From Eubacteriaceae bacterium (GTDB lineage: Bacteria; Bacillota; Clostridia; Eubacteriales; Anaerofustaceae), in assembly GCA_009782515.1 (NCBI GenBank), contig WRIY01000001.1, positions 1-64,000 on the forward strand: 64,000 bases of DNA, given 5' to 3'. The stretch's first letter is position 1; the number at the start of each line of letters is the position of its first letter. Both the position numbers and the translations under genes were made by a program. The notes below the pieces were generated by a model that worked only from the letters and a program-made list of their open reading frames with translations, made no database searches and had not been told where the DNA came from. Positions 7,799 through 16,149 of this stretch are shown piece after piece.

Positions 7799-7818
7799 AC
7801 ACCTCCTAACTGAGGTGT
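7799..7818 (-). promoter_or_regulatory. Hairpin sequestering the toxin ribosome-binding site
   Basis: On the minus strand ACACCTC, a 6-base loop, then GAGGTGT form a perfect 7-bp stem whose 3' arm is the Shine-Dalgarno sequence of the toxin frame starting at 7792. Hiding the ribosome site in a stem is a known control layer of type I toxin mRNAs. Confidence 0.65.
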
Positions 7819-7849
7819 GACTTAACCACGCCCTACGTGCACCTTAAGT

Positions 7850-7878
7850 ATCGTATCATTCCTTTTAATGCCAATCAA
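7850..7878 (-). promoter_or_regulatory. Sigma-A-like promoter of the toxin gene
   Basis: TTGATT (7873-7878, minus strand), a 17-base spacer and TACGAT (7850-7855). Start would be near 7843, giving a leader of about 50 bases that contains the ribosome-site hairpin. Confidence 0.45.
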
Positions 7879-8047
7879 GACGAATTTCGCTATTATATCT
7901 ACTGTATTTACATATGCAGTATCAGCTGCAAAGCATTTTTGTTTACTGGGCGATTGGCAAAATCTTGATCGAGTATTTGTCGAACATTTCACTTCACGCT
8001 CATGCTCCACCCCCTGCAAGCCTTCTATCGTTCCCGATATGTGGCTC

Positions 8048-8743
8048 TTATATATGCTCACAAAGCCATTTTTCAAGAAACGATAGTTGTTGCTCTGTGT
8101 GAAACCAATGCTCTCCATTTTCTAAAACAGTTAAGTCGCAGTTAAAGCATTCAGTAAACCTCTCGACTACTTCACGTTCGGTCATGCTGTCCTCTGAACC
8201 GTAAAGAATTGCCGTAGGTATACCCCATTTATCAACCGGGTTTTCTTTCACATAGCAATAATAATCCCAACTAAGCGTTTCACCCATCGGCGTGGGCAAC
8301 ACCTGTTTTTCTCTCAAGCCCTGTTCGCTGATGCTAGACCATTTCATCATGTTTTGCATCAATCGCTGCATGTCAAGTATAGGGGAAAGGAAAAGGCATT
8401 TTTTTATCGGCAAGTTTTTGTAAGCTAGCAAACTGAAATACGCACCTAAACTACATGCGTATAGATTTATGCTATTCCAGTTTCGTTGCGCGTAATTAGC
8501 AATAATGCCAAGGTCATAAATCCCATTCCAAGCATTGCATGGATATTCTTCGTCCTTGCGGTCGCCATGTTCGGGCAAATCAAAGCTAAGAACTTGATAC
8601 CCTTTCGGCTTAGATATTTCAGCAAATCCCTGCGCTTCATCTTTGTTTGACATTTTTCCATGAACAAAGATATACAGGCTATCCGACTTTTCCCCCCATA
8701 TAATCGCGGGTATGTTTTCAATTTTTAGTATTTCTTTTTTCAC
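8048..8743 (-). CDS. Alpha/beta-hydrolase fold protein
   Basis: A 231-residue single-domain alpha/beta hydrolase. The oxyanion region YIFVHGK is near residues 24-30. The nucleophile is Ser98 in A-C-S-L-G, which lacks the first glycine of the usual GxSxG. The acid is Asp185 in YGSEDS and the base His212 in NGEHWFH. Such enzymes cleave esters or act as thioesterases or lysophospholipases; the substrate is not predictable. It is monocistronic in an accessory-looking region beside the toxin locus and insertion sequences. The upstream leader has no strong ribosome site. Confidence 0.85.
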   Translation of the reverse strand: MKKEILKIENIPAIIWGEKSDSLYIFVHGKMSNKDEAQGFAEISKPKGYQVLSFDLPEHGDRKDEEYPCNAWNGIYDLGIIANYAQRNWNSINLYACSLGAYFSLLAYKNLPIKKCLFLSPILDMQRLMQNMMKWSSISEQGLREKQVLPTPMGETLSWDYYCYVKENPVDKWGIPTAILYGSEDSMTEREVVERFTECFNCDLTVLENGEHWFHTEQQLSFLEKWLCEHI

Positions 8744-8848
8744 AATCCAAAACCCTGCCTATTCAGAACCAGTCAACATCTATAATGATTTCCTAATTAT
8801 ACTACATGCTTCAACAAAAAAACCAAAAAACCGAAAGGAGCAATCTGT

Positions 8849-8968
8849 ATGGCAGAGACAGGCTACCCTCAAATGACAAAGCAAATGAGAGAGCCGGCAC
8901 ATTCCGCAGGCAAGCACATGAAATTGCTGAGCATTATCCCCATAATGCAGGCTTTGCTTAGATGGTAG
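8849..8968 (+). CDS. Possible small protein (39 aa), unrecognised
   Basis: An ATG at 8849 is preceded by GAAAGGAGC, a good ribosome site at correct spacing. The frame begins MAETGYPQMTK and ends QALLRW at TAG 8966-8968. The last third is hydrophobic (LLSIIPIMQALL). I recognise no family, and the surrounding 600 bases contain no other gene. It could be a chance frame or the stub of a decayed gene. Confidence 0.25.
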   Translation: MAETGYPQMTKQMREPAHSAGKHMKLLSIIPIMQALLRW

Positions 8969-9235
8969 CCACTTGCGGCAATTGATATGACAACTATACC
9001 CCCCCTTCATGTAAGAAACAGGCGCTTGCCGGTTAGCGGCCAAGCTCAAATGCCGCGCTGCCGCAGGCTGTCAAGATGCATTCTTGTATTTAGGGCGCTA
9101 AGCAGGCATGCCGGCTGAACTGGCTATTGAACTGCAGCTTTATTCTTTGTGTTTAGTGATGTGCCTATATACAGCAAGGAGTACTCTCATTAAGTCGATA
9201 TGAACATACTAAAAGCAATGCGAAAGTTTTTGTTT

Positions 9236-9272
9236 GGCATATTCAAGCGGCTTTGGGCTGCTTGAATATGCC
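9236..9272. repeat. Perfect 13-bp inverted repeat in non-coding DNA
   Basis: GGCATATTCAAGC (9236-9248), an 11-base spacer and its exact reverse complement GCTTGAATATGCC (9260-9272). No U run follows on either strand, so it is not a normal terminator. It lies about 100 bases from the end of the degraded transposase and might mark an element end or a protein-binding site. Confidence 0.5.
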
Positions 9273-9374
9273 TGTGCACTGCCGGCAATGCGTATGTGCT
9301 GCCTAGCCCCCGTTTCCATGGCATGCAAAACAGCCCCCCCGTTTGTTCGAGTATTTTGGCTTGGCAACCCCCGC

Positions 9375-9731
9375 CTAGGCCGCCTCTGCCTTAAGCCATG
9401 CGTCTAAGTGAATATTAATGCCGATGATCATTGCAAAGAATGCGTACCTTCTAAGCAGCCTCACCCTAAGCCTGCTTAGGCCGTAATCATGCAAAAAGCG
9501 GTTGCTCATGCGCTCTGAGGACGTTCTGTTGCTGTAGCCCCCTTTCCACTTTTTCGTCCCCCCGCCAGAAGGGCTTGTGTGCCTAATGGATCCTAGCCTT
9601 GACGGCGTGCAGCTTTGCCCGTTTGGGCACTGGCTAGCCTTTTTCGGCATTGGGCAAACCCACTTGTGCCTGCTTCGGGCATTCTCAGAGCCATCGTATT
9701 TCATAGCAAGGCCGGCAGGGCATTTGGGCAC
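9375..9731 (-). pseudogene. IS1182-like transposase, C-terminal part (frameshifted)
   Basis: A 118-residue frame continuing the transposase of the next entry. It has the family zinc-like stretch (KCPAG, HKWVCP, then a later QCP) and the C-terminal signature RTSSERMSNRFLHDYGL carrying the catalytic Glu, then NIHLDAWLK. Homology begins before the listed GTG start (reading DADEAVPKCPAG), so this is not an independent gene. A single-base shift near 9705-9735 separates it from the N-terminal part. Confidence 0.75.
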
Positions 9732-10687
9732 AGCCTCATCTGCATCCCAATAAGATCGATGAATGCCTCAACGCCTTTGCCGCGCAGAAAGGAGTATGTT
9801 GGGTTGTTGTCCATAGCTGAATCAAAGCACAAGCCTGCCATTTCAATGGCTGGCGAAAACATGAAAAGCTCGTCTATTGAAACCAATGCAAGCACGCTGC
9901 CGTGCCTTTGCGCCTCGCCGAAGCGAATAAGCGTTGGAAGCTCAGCGCTTGATCTCGGATCTCGGGCTGTCAGCATAAACAGCGAGTATCCATAATAGTT
10001 TCGCCCCTCCCCGCTGTCCCAGCCAATTCTGGCGCCAGGGCCTGAATACCGGCGGTTGCATCTGCATTTATGCTCTTCGCACAGGCATATTTTTTTGCCA
10101 TATTTATTGGAATGGCAGTGCAGGGCAGTGCCGTCGCCAGACTCATAGCAGCCTTCATTAATAAGGCCGCGCCCAATAGAAGGGTTAACTGCAAGCGCCG
10201 CAAAGGCAGCCTGCATAAGGTGCTGGGGGTGCTTTGGCAAATGCCTGCCTTTGGAAAAATAGCTTGCGTACAGCCGCTCATTAATGCCAGGCTTTCTTTC
10301 AGCAAGCTTTTCGCCTTTCTTGAGCTTAACGCTTTGGCAGAAAGCAAAAGGCCAGCCGGACTTGTGCACGCGGCTTGGCATTTCCTTTAGCAGCCAGAGG
10401 CGGTTAATGAAGGCGTAAAAAGCGCCAAGGCAGGGCAGGCTGCTGGCGGGAAAGCCGGCAATGGCGCACAGCTCTGGCGATTCAGACAGCTGGGCATGCC
10501 AGCTGTCGACGCTCGTGCAGCCCATAGCGGCCATAAGGGTGAAAGCCCGAAAGATTTCGGCCTGCGCCACAGCAGGCCTGCCGAAGGGAGGGTACTGGCC
10601 CTTGATAAGATCATATAAGGCATCAAGCTTTAGAAGCTCCATCTTGGCAATTGCTTTTTTGGTTTTGGTTCGAGAGAAGAGCCCCAT
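9701..10687 (-). pseudogene. IS1182-like DDE transposase, N-terminal and central part
   Basis: A 328-residue frame with the layout of IS1182/ISNCY-type transposases: the N-terminal domain (MELLKLDALYDLIKGQYPPF and following), first catalytic Asp in ESGDGTALHCHSN, the cysteine-bearing CLCEEHKCRCNRRYSG segment, and the second Asp in FDSAMDNNPTYSFLRGKG. It goes out of frame at FIDLIG, where the family continues into the C-terminal portion found in another frame at 9375-9731. The pair is either inactivated or expressed by frameshifting; the absence of a typical slippery run favours decay. Terminal repeats were not identified. Confidence 0.78.
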
Positions 10688-10779
10688 TTAGGTTGGCAGA
10701 GGCATAGAGCTAATAAGGCTGTCCCTTGTTTTGATGTATTCGGCATCGGTATGCCAATGTCCAAGCATAGCGCTAACAC

Positions 10780-10841
10780 CGCCAGTGGGCAAACCTGCTG
10801 GCAAGTGTGGTAAAATAAGCTTATGAAATGGCCCACTGGCG
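10780..10841. repeat. 11-bp inverted repeat upstream of the transposase
   Basis: CGCCAGTGGGC (10780-10790) and GCCCACTGGCG (10831-10841), 40 bases apart, between the transposase start (10687) and its likely promoter. It could fold in the transposase leader RNA or be part of the element end. Confidence 0.45.
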
Positions 10842-10967
10842 TATCTCCTTTATGTGATTTTTTAGTTCTAAAACCAATATACACAAAGGATGGCAAAAGT
10901 GGGCTATTTTATGGCATAATGCGATAATAATCTTCAAATGCTGGGCTTTATTGGCATATATACAGAA

Positions 10968-10989
10968 CCCCCCCCAAAACTGTGGGGGG
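10968..10989. repeat. C8/G6 hairpin
   Basis: A run of eight C (10968-10975), the spacer AAAACTGT and a run of six G (10984-10989) can fold into a compact stem. There is no U run. It lies about 190 bases upstream of the URO-D gene; function unknown. Confidence 0.35.
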
Positions 10990-11175
10990 AAACAGGAATT
11001 TCCAGCAGCTAAGAGCAGATGCTGGAGCGTTTATAAGGTTTGTGAGAGTACTCAGCAAGCTTTGCAAATTGAAATTTGAAATCATTATGCGAAATTAGCA
11101 TAAATATGTGGACTCTAAATTTTGTGTCTGCTATGATCAGTTCAAAGATTCAAAATCCTTATAGGAGGAATGAAA

Positions 11176-12162
11176 ATGGCTTATTCCCTCTCTCCAAAAG
11201 AGAACTATCTTTTGACTCTCAACCATAAGCCTAACGAGTATACCCCTGGCCCGGGCGATGCAGCTGTTATGGGGTTTGCAGGCCCTGCAATTGAAATGGA
11301 GCGTGGCGCCAACGGTGCGGGCGTTGACGCTTTCGGGGTCACATGGGTTGCCCCATGGAGCGCTGCAGGCGGCGCACTGCCTACTCCAGGCGAATTTTTG
11401 CTAACTGACATAACAGAATGGAAGAAAACCATCAACATCAGAGGGCCGGAAGAGTATGGCTGGGAAGAGTTTGGCGCTGTTGACATAGCCGGCATAAACC
11501 GGGATGTTATTGGCCTTGACGCTTTTAGCCTTAACTGCATTTACGAAAGGCTTGCCACACTGATGGGCTTTGAAGAAGCGCTCATAGCGCTAATCGAAGA
11601 GCCTGAAGCTTCATTTGAGCTTCTAAGCGCAATAACTGACTGGAAGATCAAAGTCATGGAGTACTATGCGCGCTACTACAAGCCGGACACTTACATTTTC
11701 TTTGATGATGTTGCCACAGAGCAAAGGCTGTTTATGGCGCCTGAAACATACCGCTCCCTGATAAAGCCTCTGCACACGAAGCTGTGCAATGCTGCTAAAG
11801 AGTTCGGCATGATACCAATCCAGCATACTTGCGGAAAGGCAGACTCTCTTGTGCAGGACATGATCGATGAAGGCGCAGCCGGCTGGCATGCCGTCCAAGC
11901 TACAAATGACATTGAGGACATCATTTCAAAGCATGGCGATGAATTTGTTATAATTGGAGGCTACAACAGCAATGGCCCTCCAGGGCAGCCAACTGCTACT
12001 GAGGATGAGATTCGCGCTGAAGTCCGCAGGTGCATGGACAGCTACGCCAAGCACGGGAAAGGCTATGTATTTTCCGGAATGATCGTCAACAGCGTTGGCA
12101 GGGACAATTCAAACAATGAAACAATTGCTGATGAATTCAGCAAGATCAGAAGCCAGGGCTGA
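11176..12162 (+). CDS. URO-D/MtaA-family protein (methyltransferase-like)
   Basis: A 328-residue TIM-barrel protein of the uroporphyrinogen decarboxylase superfamily. AGGAGG at 11163-11168 sits one base before an ATG at 11170 but seven before the ATG at 11176, so I take the latter. The motif IQHTCGKADS (His217, Cys219) corresponds to the zinc-binding H-x-C of MtaA/CmuA-type methyl-corrinoid:CoM methyltransferases. I see no clear third cysteine ligand late in the chain. No corrinoid protein, heme pathway gene or activator is nearby. A role in one-carbon or methyl transfer is likely; heme synthesis is unlikely. An 9-bp hairpin follows the stop. Confidence 0.8.
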   Translation: MAYSLSPKENYLLTLNHKPNEYTPGPGDAAVMGFAGPAIEMERGANGAGVDAFGVTWVAPWSAAGGALPTPGEFLLTDITEWKKTINIRGPEEYGWEEFGAVDIAGINRDVIGLDAFSLNCIYERLATLMGFEEALIALIEEPEASFELLSAITDWKIKVMEYYARYYKPDTYIFFDDVATEQRLFMAPETYRSLIKPLHTKLCNAAKEFGMIPIQHTCGKADSLVQDMIDEGAAGWHAVQATNDIEDIISKHGDEFVIIGGYNSNGPPGQPTATEDEIRAEVRRCMDSYAKHGKGYVFSGMIVNSVGRDNSNNETIADEFSKIRSQG

Positions 12163-12173
12163 GTGCAATAAAC

Positions 12174-12205
12174 ATAAGGGGTGGAGCGAGCTTCGCCCCT
12201 TATGC
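12174..12205 (+). terminator. Hairpin after the URO-D gene
   Basis: CATAAGGGG (12174-12182) pairs with CCCCTTATG (12197-12205). It starts 11 bases after the stop codon. The U run is missing, so termination may be inefficient or factor-assisted. Confidence 0.45.
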
Positions 12206-12300
12206 GCCTGACAGATCATGCTTTGCGGCCGGTGGGATACAGATGCTGCAAAGCGCTTTGGCATTCTTAGCATTTATTATATGCATGCGATACATTCAAT

Positions 12301-13089
12301 CTAAAGCAGCATAACATCGTCAGTAAGCTCTCTGTCTGCTTTCTGCAAAAACAGCTTTCTTAAGCCCTCAATCCCCAGAGACTGCCTTTGCCCGCCTGAA
12401 ACCTCAAGCAGAATCCTGCCTCGCTCCATCATAACAGTTCGCGTGCCAAATGCCAGCGCCCGGCTGATGTCATGGGTGATCATAATAGCAGTTATGCCCT
12501 TTTCAGCAATGATTTTTTGTGTAATGGCTGTGATCTTTTCTTCTGCCACAGGGTCAAGGGCTGCTGTGTGCTCATCCAGCAGAAGCAGCTTCGGGTTGGC
12601 AATAACAGACATAACAAGCGCAAGCGCTTGCCGCTGGCCGCCTGACAGGCTGCCTGCCTTTTCGCCCAGCCGATCTTCAAGGCCCATCCCAAGCTGGGCA
12701 AGCTCGCTTTGAAAAAATGCCCTGTCGGCCTTGTTGAGTGCAAACAGGCGCTTTCGGGCCTTTCTTGTGTATGCAAGAGACAAGTTTTCTTCAATGGTCA
12801 GGCTTGGAGCGGTTCCAAGCTTCGGATCCTGAAAAACCCTGCCTATGTCGTAAGATCGCTTGTAGTCTTTAGCGCCGGTTATATCAGCGCCGTCTAAAAA
12901 TATCGAGCCGGAAACAACCGGGGCTTTTCCGCATATCGCGTTTTGCAGCGTTGACTTTCCTGCCCCGTTTGAGCCAATGAGCGAAATAGCTTCCCCTTGC
13001 TTAAGCGACAGGCTGGCATTGTTGAGAGCGACGGTTTCATTGGGGGTGCCTTTGCTGTATATAACGCTTACGCCAATAACATCAAGCAT
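12301..13089 (-). CDS. trpZ: Tryptophan ABC transporter ATP-binding protein
   Basis: A 262-residue ABC ATPase. Walker A GSNGAGKST at 39-47, signature LSGGQ at 148-152, Walker B LLLLDE ending at 173, and a switch His in ITHD. I start at the ATG at 13089 (MLDVIG), which overlaps the permease stop by 8 bases; the longer frame to 13149 has no support. It is the last gene of a binding-protein/permease/ATPase operon preceded by a T-box. The family energises uptake; the Trp assignment rests on the leader. Confidence 0.82.
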   Translation of the reverse strand: MLDVIGVSVIYSKGTPNETVALNNASLSLKQGEAISLIGSNGAGKSTLQNAICGKAPVVSGSIFLDGADITGAKDYKRSYDIGRVFQDPKLGTAPSLTIEENLSLAYTRKARKRLFALNKADRAFFQSELAQLGMGLEDRLGEKAGSLSGGQRQALALVMSVIANPKLLLLDEHTAALDPVAEEKITAITQKIIAEKGITAIMITHDISRALAFGTRTVMMERGRILLEVSGGQRQSLGIEGLRKLFLQKADRELTDDVMLL

Positions 13090-13963
13090 CGCTATGCCTG
13101 CTTTCGCCTCTCGGCAGCATAGCTCTGAGCCTTGGCAGCGATATTGCAATGGCCACTATAACTGCGCTTGCAAGCTTAACTCCATATGTCGGCAATACTT
13201 CAAGCTTTAAGGCGTACGCGATAATTATTCTATAGAAAACTGAGCCTATGGCTGCAAAGGCAAATGAGATGCTAATGCCTTTTGAGACAGGAAAGCTTTC
13301 GCCAATGACAACCGAGGCCAGCGCTATGACAACCATGCCATTGCCGTAGCCAACATCAACTGAGCTTTGGTAATGGGCCAGCACAGCCCCGGAGATCGCA
13401 GTCAATGCATTTGAGATAGCAAAAGCCAGGATTTTCGATCCATCTGAGTTTATCGATGAAGCTTTTGCCATTTCTTCATTGTCCCCAACTGCGCGTATAG
13501 CAAGCCCTGCCCTTGTTTTGAAGAAAACGCAGCAAAAGGCTATGCTTAAAGCAGCTATTATGCAAATGGCTATGAGCTTGCTTATTCCAAGCTTTGATGC
13601 AGCTGAAAAAATATTCGCCTGGCCATAAAAAGAGATGTTGGATTTGCCGCCCATAATGTAGAGGTTTACAGTGTACAGGCCTGTCATTGTGAGTATTCCG
13701 GAAAGAATCGGCTGAATGCCCATCTTGGTGTGCAAAAAGCCTGTTATGCAGCCAGCCGCAGCGCCGAAAGCGGCTGCGGCTGCTAAAGACATAAATGGGT
13801 GGCCTCTTTGGGCAATTACCGCAGCACAAGCCATGCCTGTCACAAATGAGCCGTCAACTGTAAGATCAGGCAGGTTCAGGATGCGGTATGTTATAAGCAC
13901 TCCAAGCGCTGTCAAGCCATATATAAGCCCCAGCTCAACAGAGCCTCTTAGAAGCAGTGGCAT
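13082..13963 (-). CDS. trpY: Tryptophan ABC transporter permease
   Basis: A 293-residue polytopic membrane protein with about eight hydrophobic segments, of the branched-chain/BMP-type permease family. It begins LLRGSVELGLIYGLTALGV and contains ITYRILNLPDLTVDGSF, a typical early motif of this class. It lies between the binding protein (30 bases away) and the ATPase (8-base overlap). With a single permease gene the transporter would use a homodimer. Confidence 0.83.
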   Translation of the reverse strand: MPLLLRGSVELGLIYGLTALGVLITYRILNLPDLTVDGSFVTGMACAAVIAQRGHPFMSLAAAAAFGAAAGCITGFLHTKMGIQPILSGILTMTGLYTVNLYIMGGKSNISFYGQANIFSAASKLGISKLIAICIIAALSIAFCCVFFKTRAGLAIRAVGDNEEMAKASSINSDGSKILAFAISNALTAISGAVLAHYQSSVDVGYGNGMVVIALASVVIGESFPVSKGISISFAFAAIGSVFYRIIIAYALKLEVLPTYGVKLASAVIVAIAISLPRLRAMLPRGESRHSDA

Positions 13964-13993
13964 ACGTTTGCCTACTTCCTTTTATTAATTTTA

Positions 13994-14977
13994 TCAATAT
14001 AGTATATAGCTGCCGAGCTTGTCTGCCGGAATTTCAATCGAAAGAGCCTCAGCTGTTGATTCGTTTATTATGCGCGAATAGTCTTGAACGACAATTACAG
14101 GGTTTTGGGCTGTGCTCTGGCCGTCAACAAGGTTTAGGGCCATTGCTGCTGTTATTTCGCCAAGCCTGGTGTAGTTGATCCCTACTGCTGCCAACCCCCC
14201 GTCGATTACCATCGAGTCAGCCCCAACGTACAAAGGTATGCTGTTTTCAATAGCCACTTGCGCATAAGGCGCCATTGCAGAAGCCGCGGTGTTGTCATCG
14301 GGAGTAAAGAATGCGTCTACTTGCCCGACTAGTGACTGGGCTGCTGTGGCTACTTCAGCTGTTGAAAGCGCAGCTGCCTCCTTATAGGCGATGCCGGCAG
14401 CATCGCAATAGTCTTTGGCCCTTTGTATGTTTGTTACGGAGTTTGTCTCGCTCGGATTATATACAAAGCCAAAAGTTTTTGCTTCCGGTGTTAGTATGCC
14501 CGCTAAAGCGAATATTTCGTCTACAGGAATAAAGTCTGAAACGCCTGTGATGTTGGCGCTTGTATCGGTAAGCGAATCAACAATCAAAGGCACGGGGTTT
14601 GATACAGCTGAAAATACCAGCTTAACATCAGTTCCCTCAATAGCAGCTTTTGCTGCCTGCGCAGTTGGCGTTGCAATGGCTATGATGATATCAGTGCCGT
14701 CAGCAACAAGGCCCTGCATTATGGAAGGAAGAGCCGAAAACTCTCCGTTTGCGTTCTTGTGCACAACGTTTATGCGCCCGATTTCCTGTATTGGCGCCAG
14801 CTTTAGGGCTATTGAGTCCCTGATTTCAGCCAGGGACGGGTGCTCCATGGGAAGCACAATAGCTATTGTTATGTCAGCGCCTGATCCTTCGCTGCCCCCG
14901 CCTTGTGTTTGCCCTCCTGTGCAGCCTGCTGAAATTGCAGTTATGAGCGCTATCAGTACCAGAATCTTTTTTTTCAT
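13994..14977 (-). CDS. trpX: Tryptophan ABC transporter substrate-binding lipoprotein
   Basis: About 327 residues. MKKKILVLIALITAISAGC is a lipoprotein signal with the lipobox cysteine at 19, then a flexible G/S/Q linker and a two-lobed periplasmic-binding fold (ABC_sub_bind type: DITIAIVLPMEHPSL, later FGFVYNPSETNS). The start at 14977 has GAGAGGG upstream; the longer frame is unsupported. The upstream leader is a T-box with a TGG specifier candidate, matching the comparatively predicted TrpXYZ importers of Firmicutes. The cell would import tryptophan when uncharged tRNA-Trp builds up. Confidence 0.82.
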   Translation of the reverse strand: MKKKILVLIALITAISAGCTGGQTQGGGSEGSGADITIAIVLPMEHPSLAEIRDSIALKLAPIQEIGRINVVHKNANGEFSALPSIMQGLVADGTDIIIAIATPTAQAAKAAIEGTDVKLVFSAVSNPVPLIVDSLTDTSANITGVSDFIPVDEIFALAGILTPEAKTFGFVYNPSETNSVTNIQRAKDYCDAAGIAYKEAAALSTAEVATAAQSLVGQVDAFFTPDDNTAASAMAPYAQVAIENSIPLYVGADSMVIDGGLAAVGINYTRLGEITAAMALNLVDGQSTAQNPVIVVQDYSRIINESTAEALSIEIPADKLGSYILY

Positions 14978-15013
14978 AATGTTGTTTTCCCTCTCTTTTT
15001 TAAATGCTAACAG

Positions 15014-15258
15014 CAAAAAAACAGCTTGCCCCTAACTTCATAAGGGCAAGCCAGTGCCTGCGGTGCCACCTTAATTTATACTTAATAAAAGCGCTTTCAC
15101 GCTTTTCGCTTTTTAACGCTAGCGAAGCGTCTTGGCTACTTCATTTCGGTTCGCCTCGCCCTCAGCGGGCCATTTGCAGCTCAGCCCCCATGCATAGCTT
15201 CCACCCCTTCCATGCTCGCTTATATGGATATGCTGGCTTTATTTCCGCTTCATCGGTT
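15014..15258 (-). promoter_or_regulatory. T-box leader, probable Trp specifier
   Basis: On the minus strand the T-box core AAGGTGGCACCGC (15060-15072) is followed by an antiterminator/terminator region: a GCTTGCCC/GGGGCAAGC hairpin (15024-15051) and seven U. The upstream part has the long stem-I text. The candidate specifier is TGG (15170-15172), followed by CCCGCTGAG as in other specifier loops. Uncharged tRNA would stabilise the antiterminator and allow trpXYZ transcription. The specifier assignment needs covariance alignment. Confidence 0.82.
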
Positions 15259-15264
15259 TTGTCG

Positions 15265-15294
15265 ATTATAGCAACTGCGGGAATCGCATGTAAA
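15265..15294 (-). promoter_or_regulatory. Promoter of the T-box/trpXYZ operon
   Basis: Minus strand TTTACA (15289-15294), an 18-base spacer and TATAAT (15265-15270) with an upstream TG (extended -10). The start would fall near 15258, at the head of the T-box. Confidence 0.65.
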
Positions 15295-16149
15295 GAGAAT
15301 ATACGGCATTTCTATGATTTTCGCTAAAGGCCAAGAAAAAGCTGCTTTATATTGCATCTTTAGTATGAATCTTTTTTGGCAATTACTTCTTATTGACATG
15401 AAACATTGAAAATAGTATAGATAATAGTAGAAAGGGAATTGTTCCCTATATTTTAAATATTCTGCGCTGAGTTTCATGCTTTAGTGTTTGCACCTTTCGA
15501 TGTAGCTTTGAACATATATGTATTTTTAATCGGCCTTAATTGTAACTAAGTTGTAATAAATACTGTATAACTGTATTATTGTTTTGTGATAAATAATGTC
15601 AATCCCAACAACAACCTTTTGATGGGTACAGCTGCCTCGGCATGCTTTGCCGGGAAAGCTGTTGATGCCATATGTCTGGGGACGGGTGCATGAATGGGGG
15701 TTGGCATCGATGGGCGCTGCTTTTAAAAAGCAACGCCTAAACCCTATAATTGCCCTGTTTAGAGGAGGCGGCAACCTGCCTCCTCGCTCTAATTAGAGCA
15801 AAGCAGGCTATGTGCCCCCGAAAACAAAGGGATGGCGCCTTGCCCGTGCGGCAAAAGGCGGCTGGCAAAGCCTGCTTTTTGCACTTTTTTATCTGCCACT
15901 GCATATTCTTTGCGGTAAGCATTATTGCACCTGCAATTAAGCAGGCTGTATATTTCGCCCAATCGCATATTTTCAGAAATGCCATCCAGAATAAAGCCAA
16001 TATATCGCCTAATTTCATACGTGAAATGTAAAATATGCGAATAATATACTGCAATGCCAGTTATTTTATAGCATTTTCTTATCTTTTGCATATCTTATCT
16101 TGTCGGGGAATACTCTTCACCTGATATGAAATCAAAAGAGAGGTATAAA
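15295..16149. other. Intergenic region with several small dyads, no gene
   Basis: About 850 bases without a credible gene. Visible dyads: GAGGAGGC with GCCTCCTC around 15763-15786, the 14-base palindrome GCTCTAATTAGAGC just after it, and a GCAAAA/TTTTTGC structure near 15852-15883. None is clearly a terminator or riboswitch. Confidence 0.4.

Noticed and set aside
10630-10896. 88-codon minus frame upstream of the IS1182-like transposase
   Set aside because: Out of frame with the transposase and without family features; it runs through the inverted repeat region.
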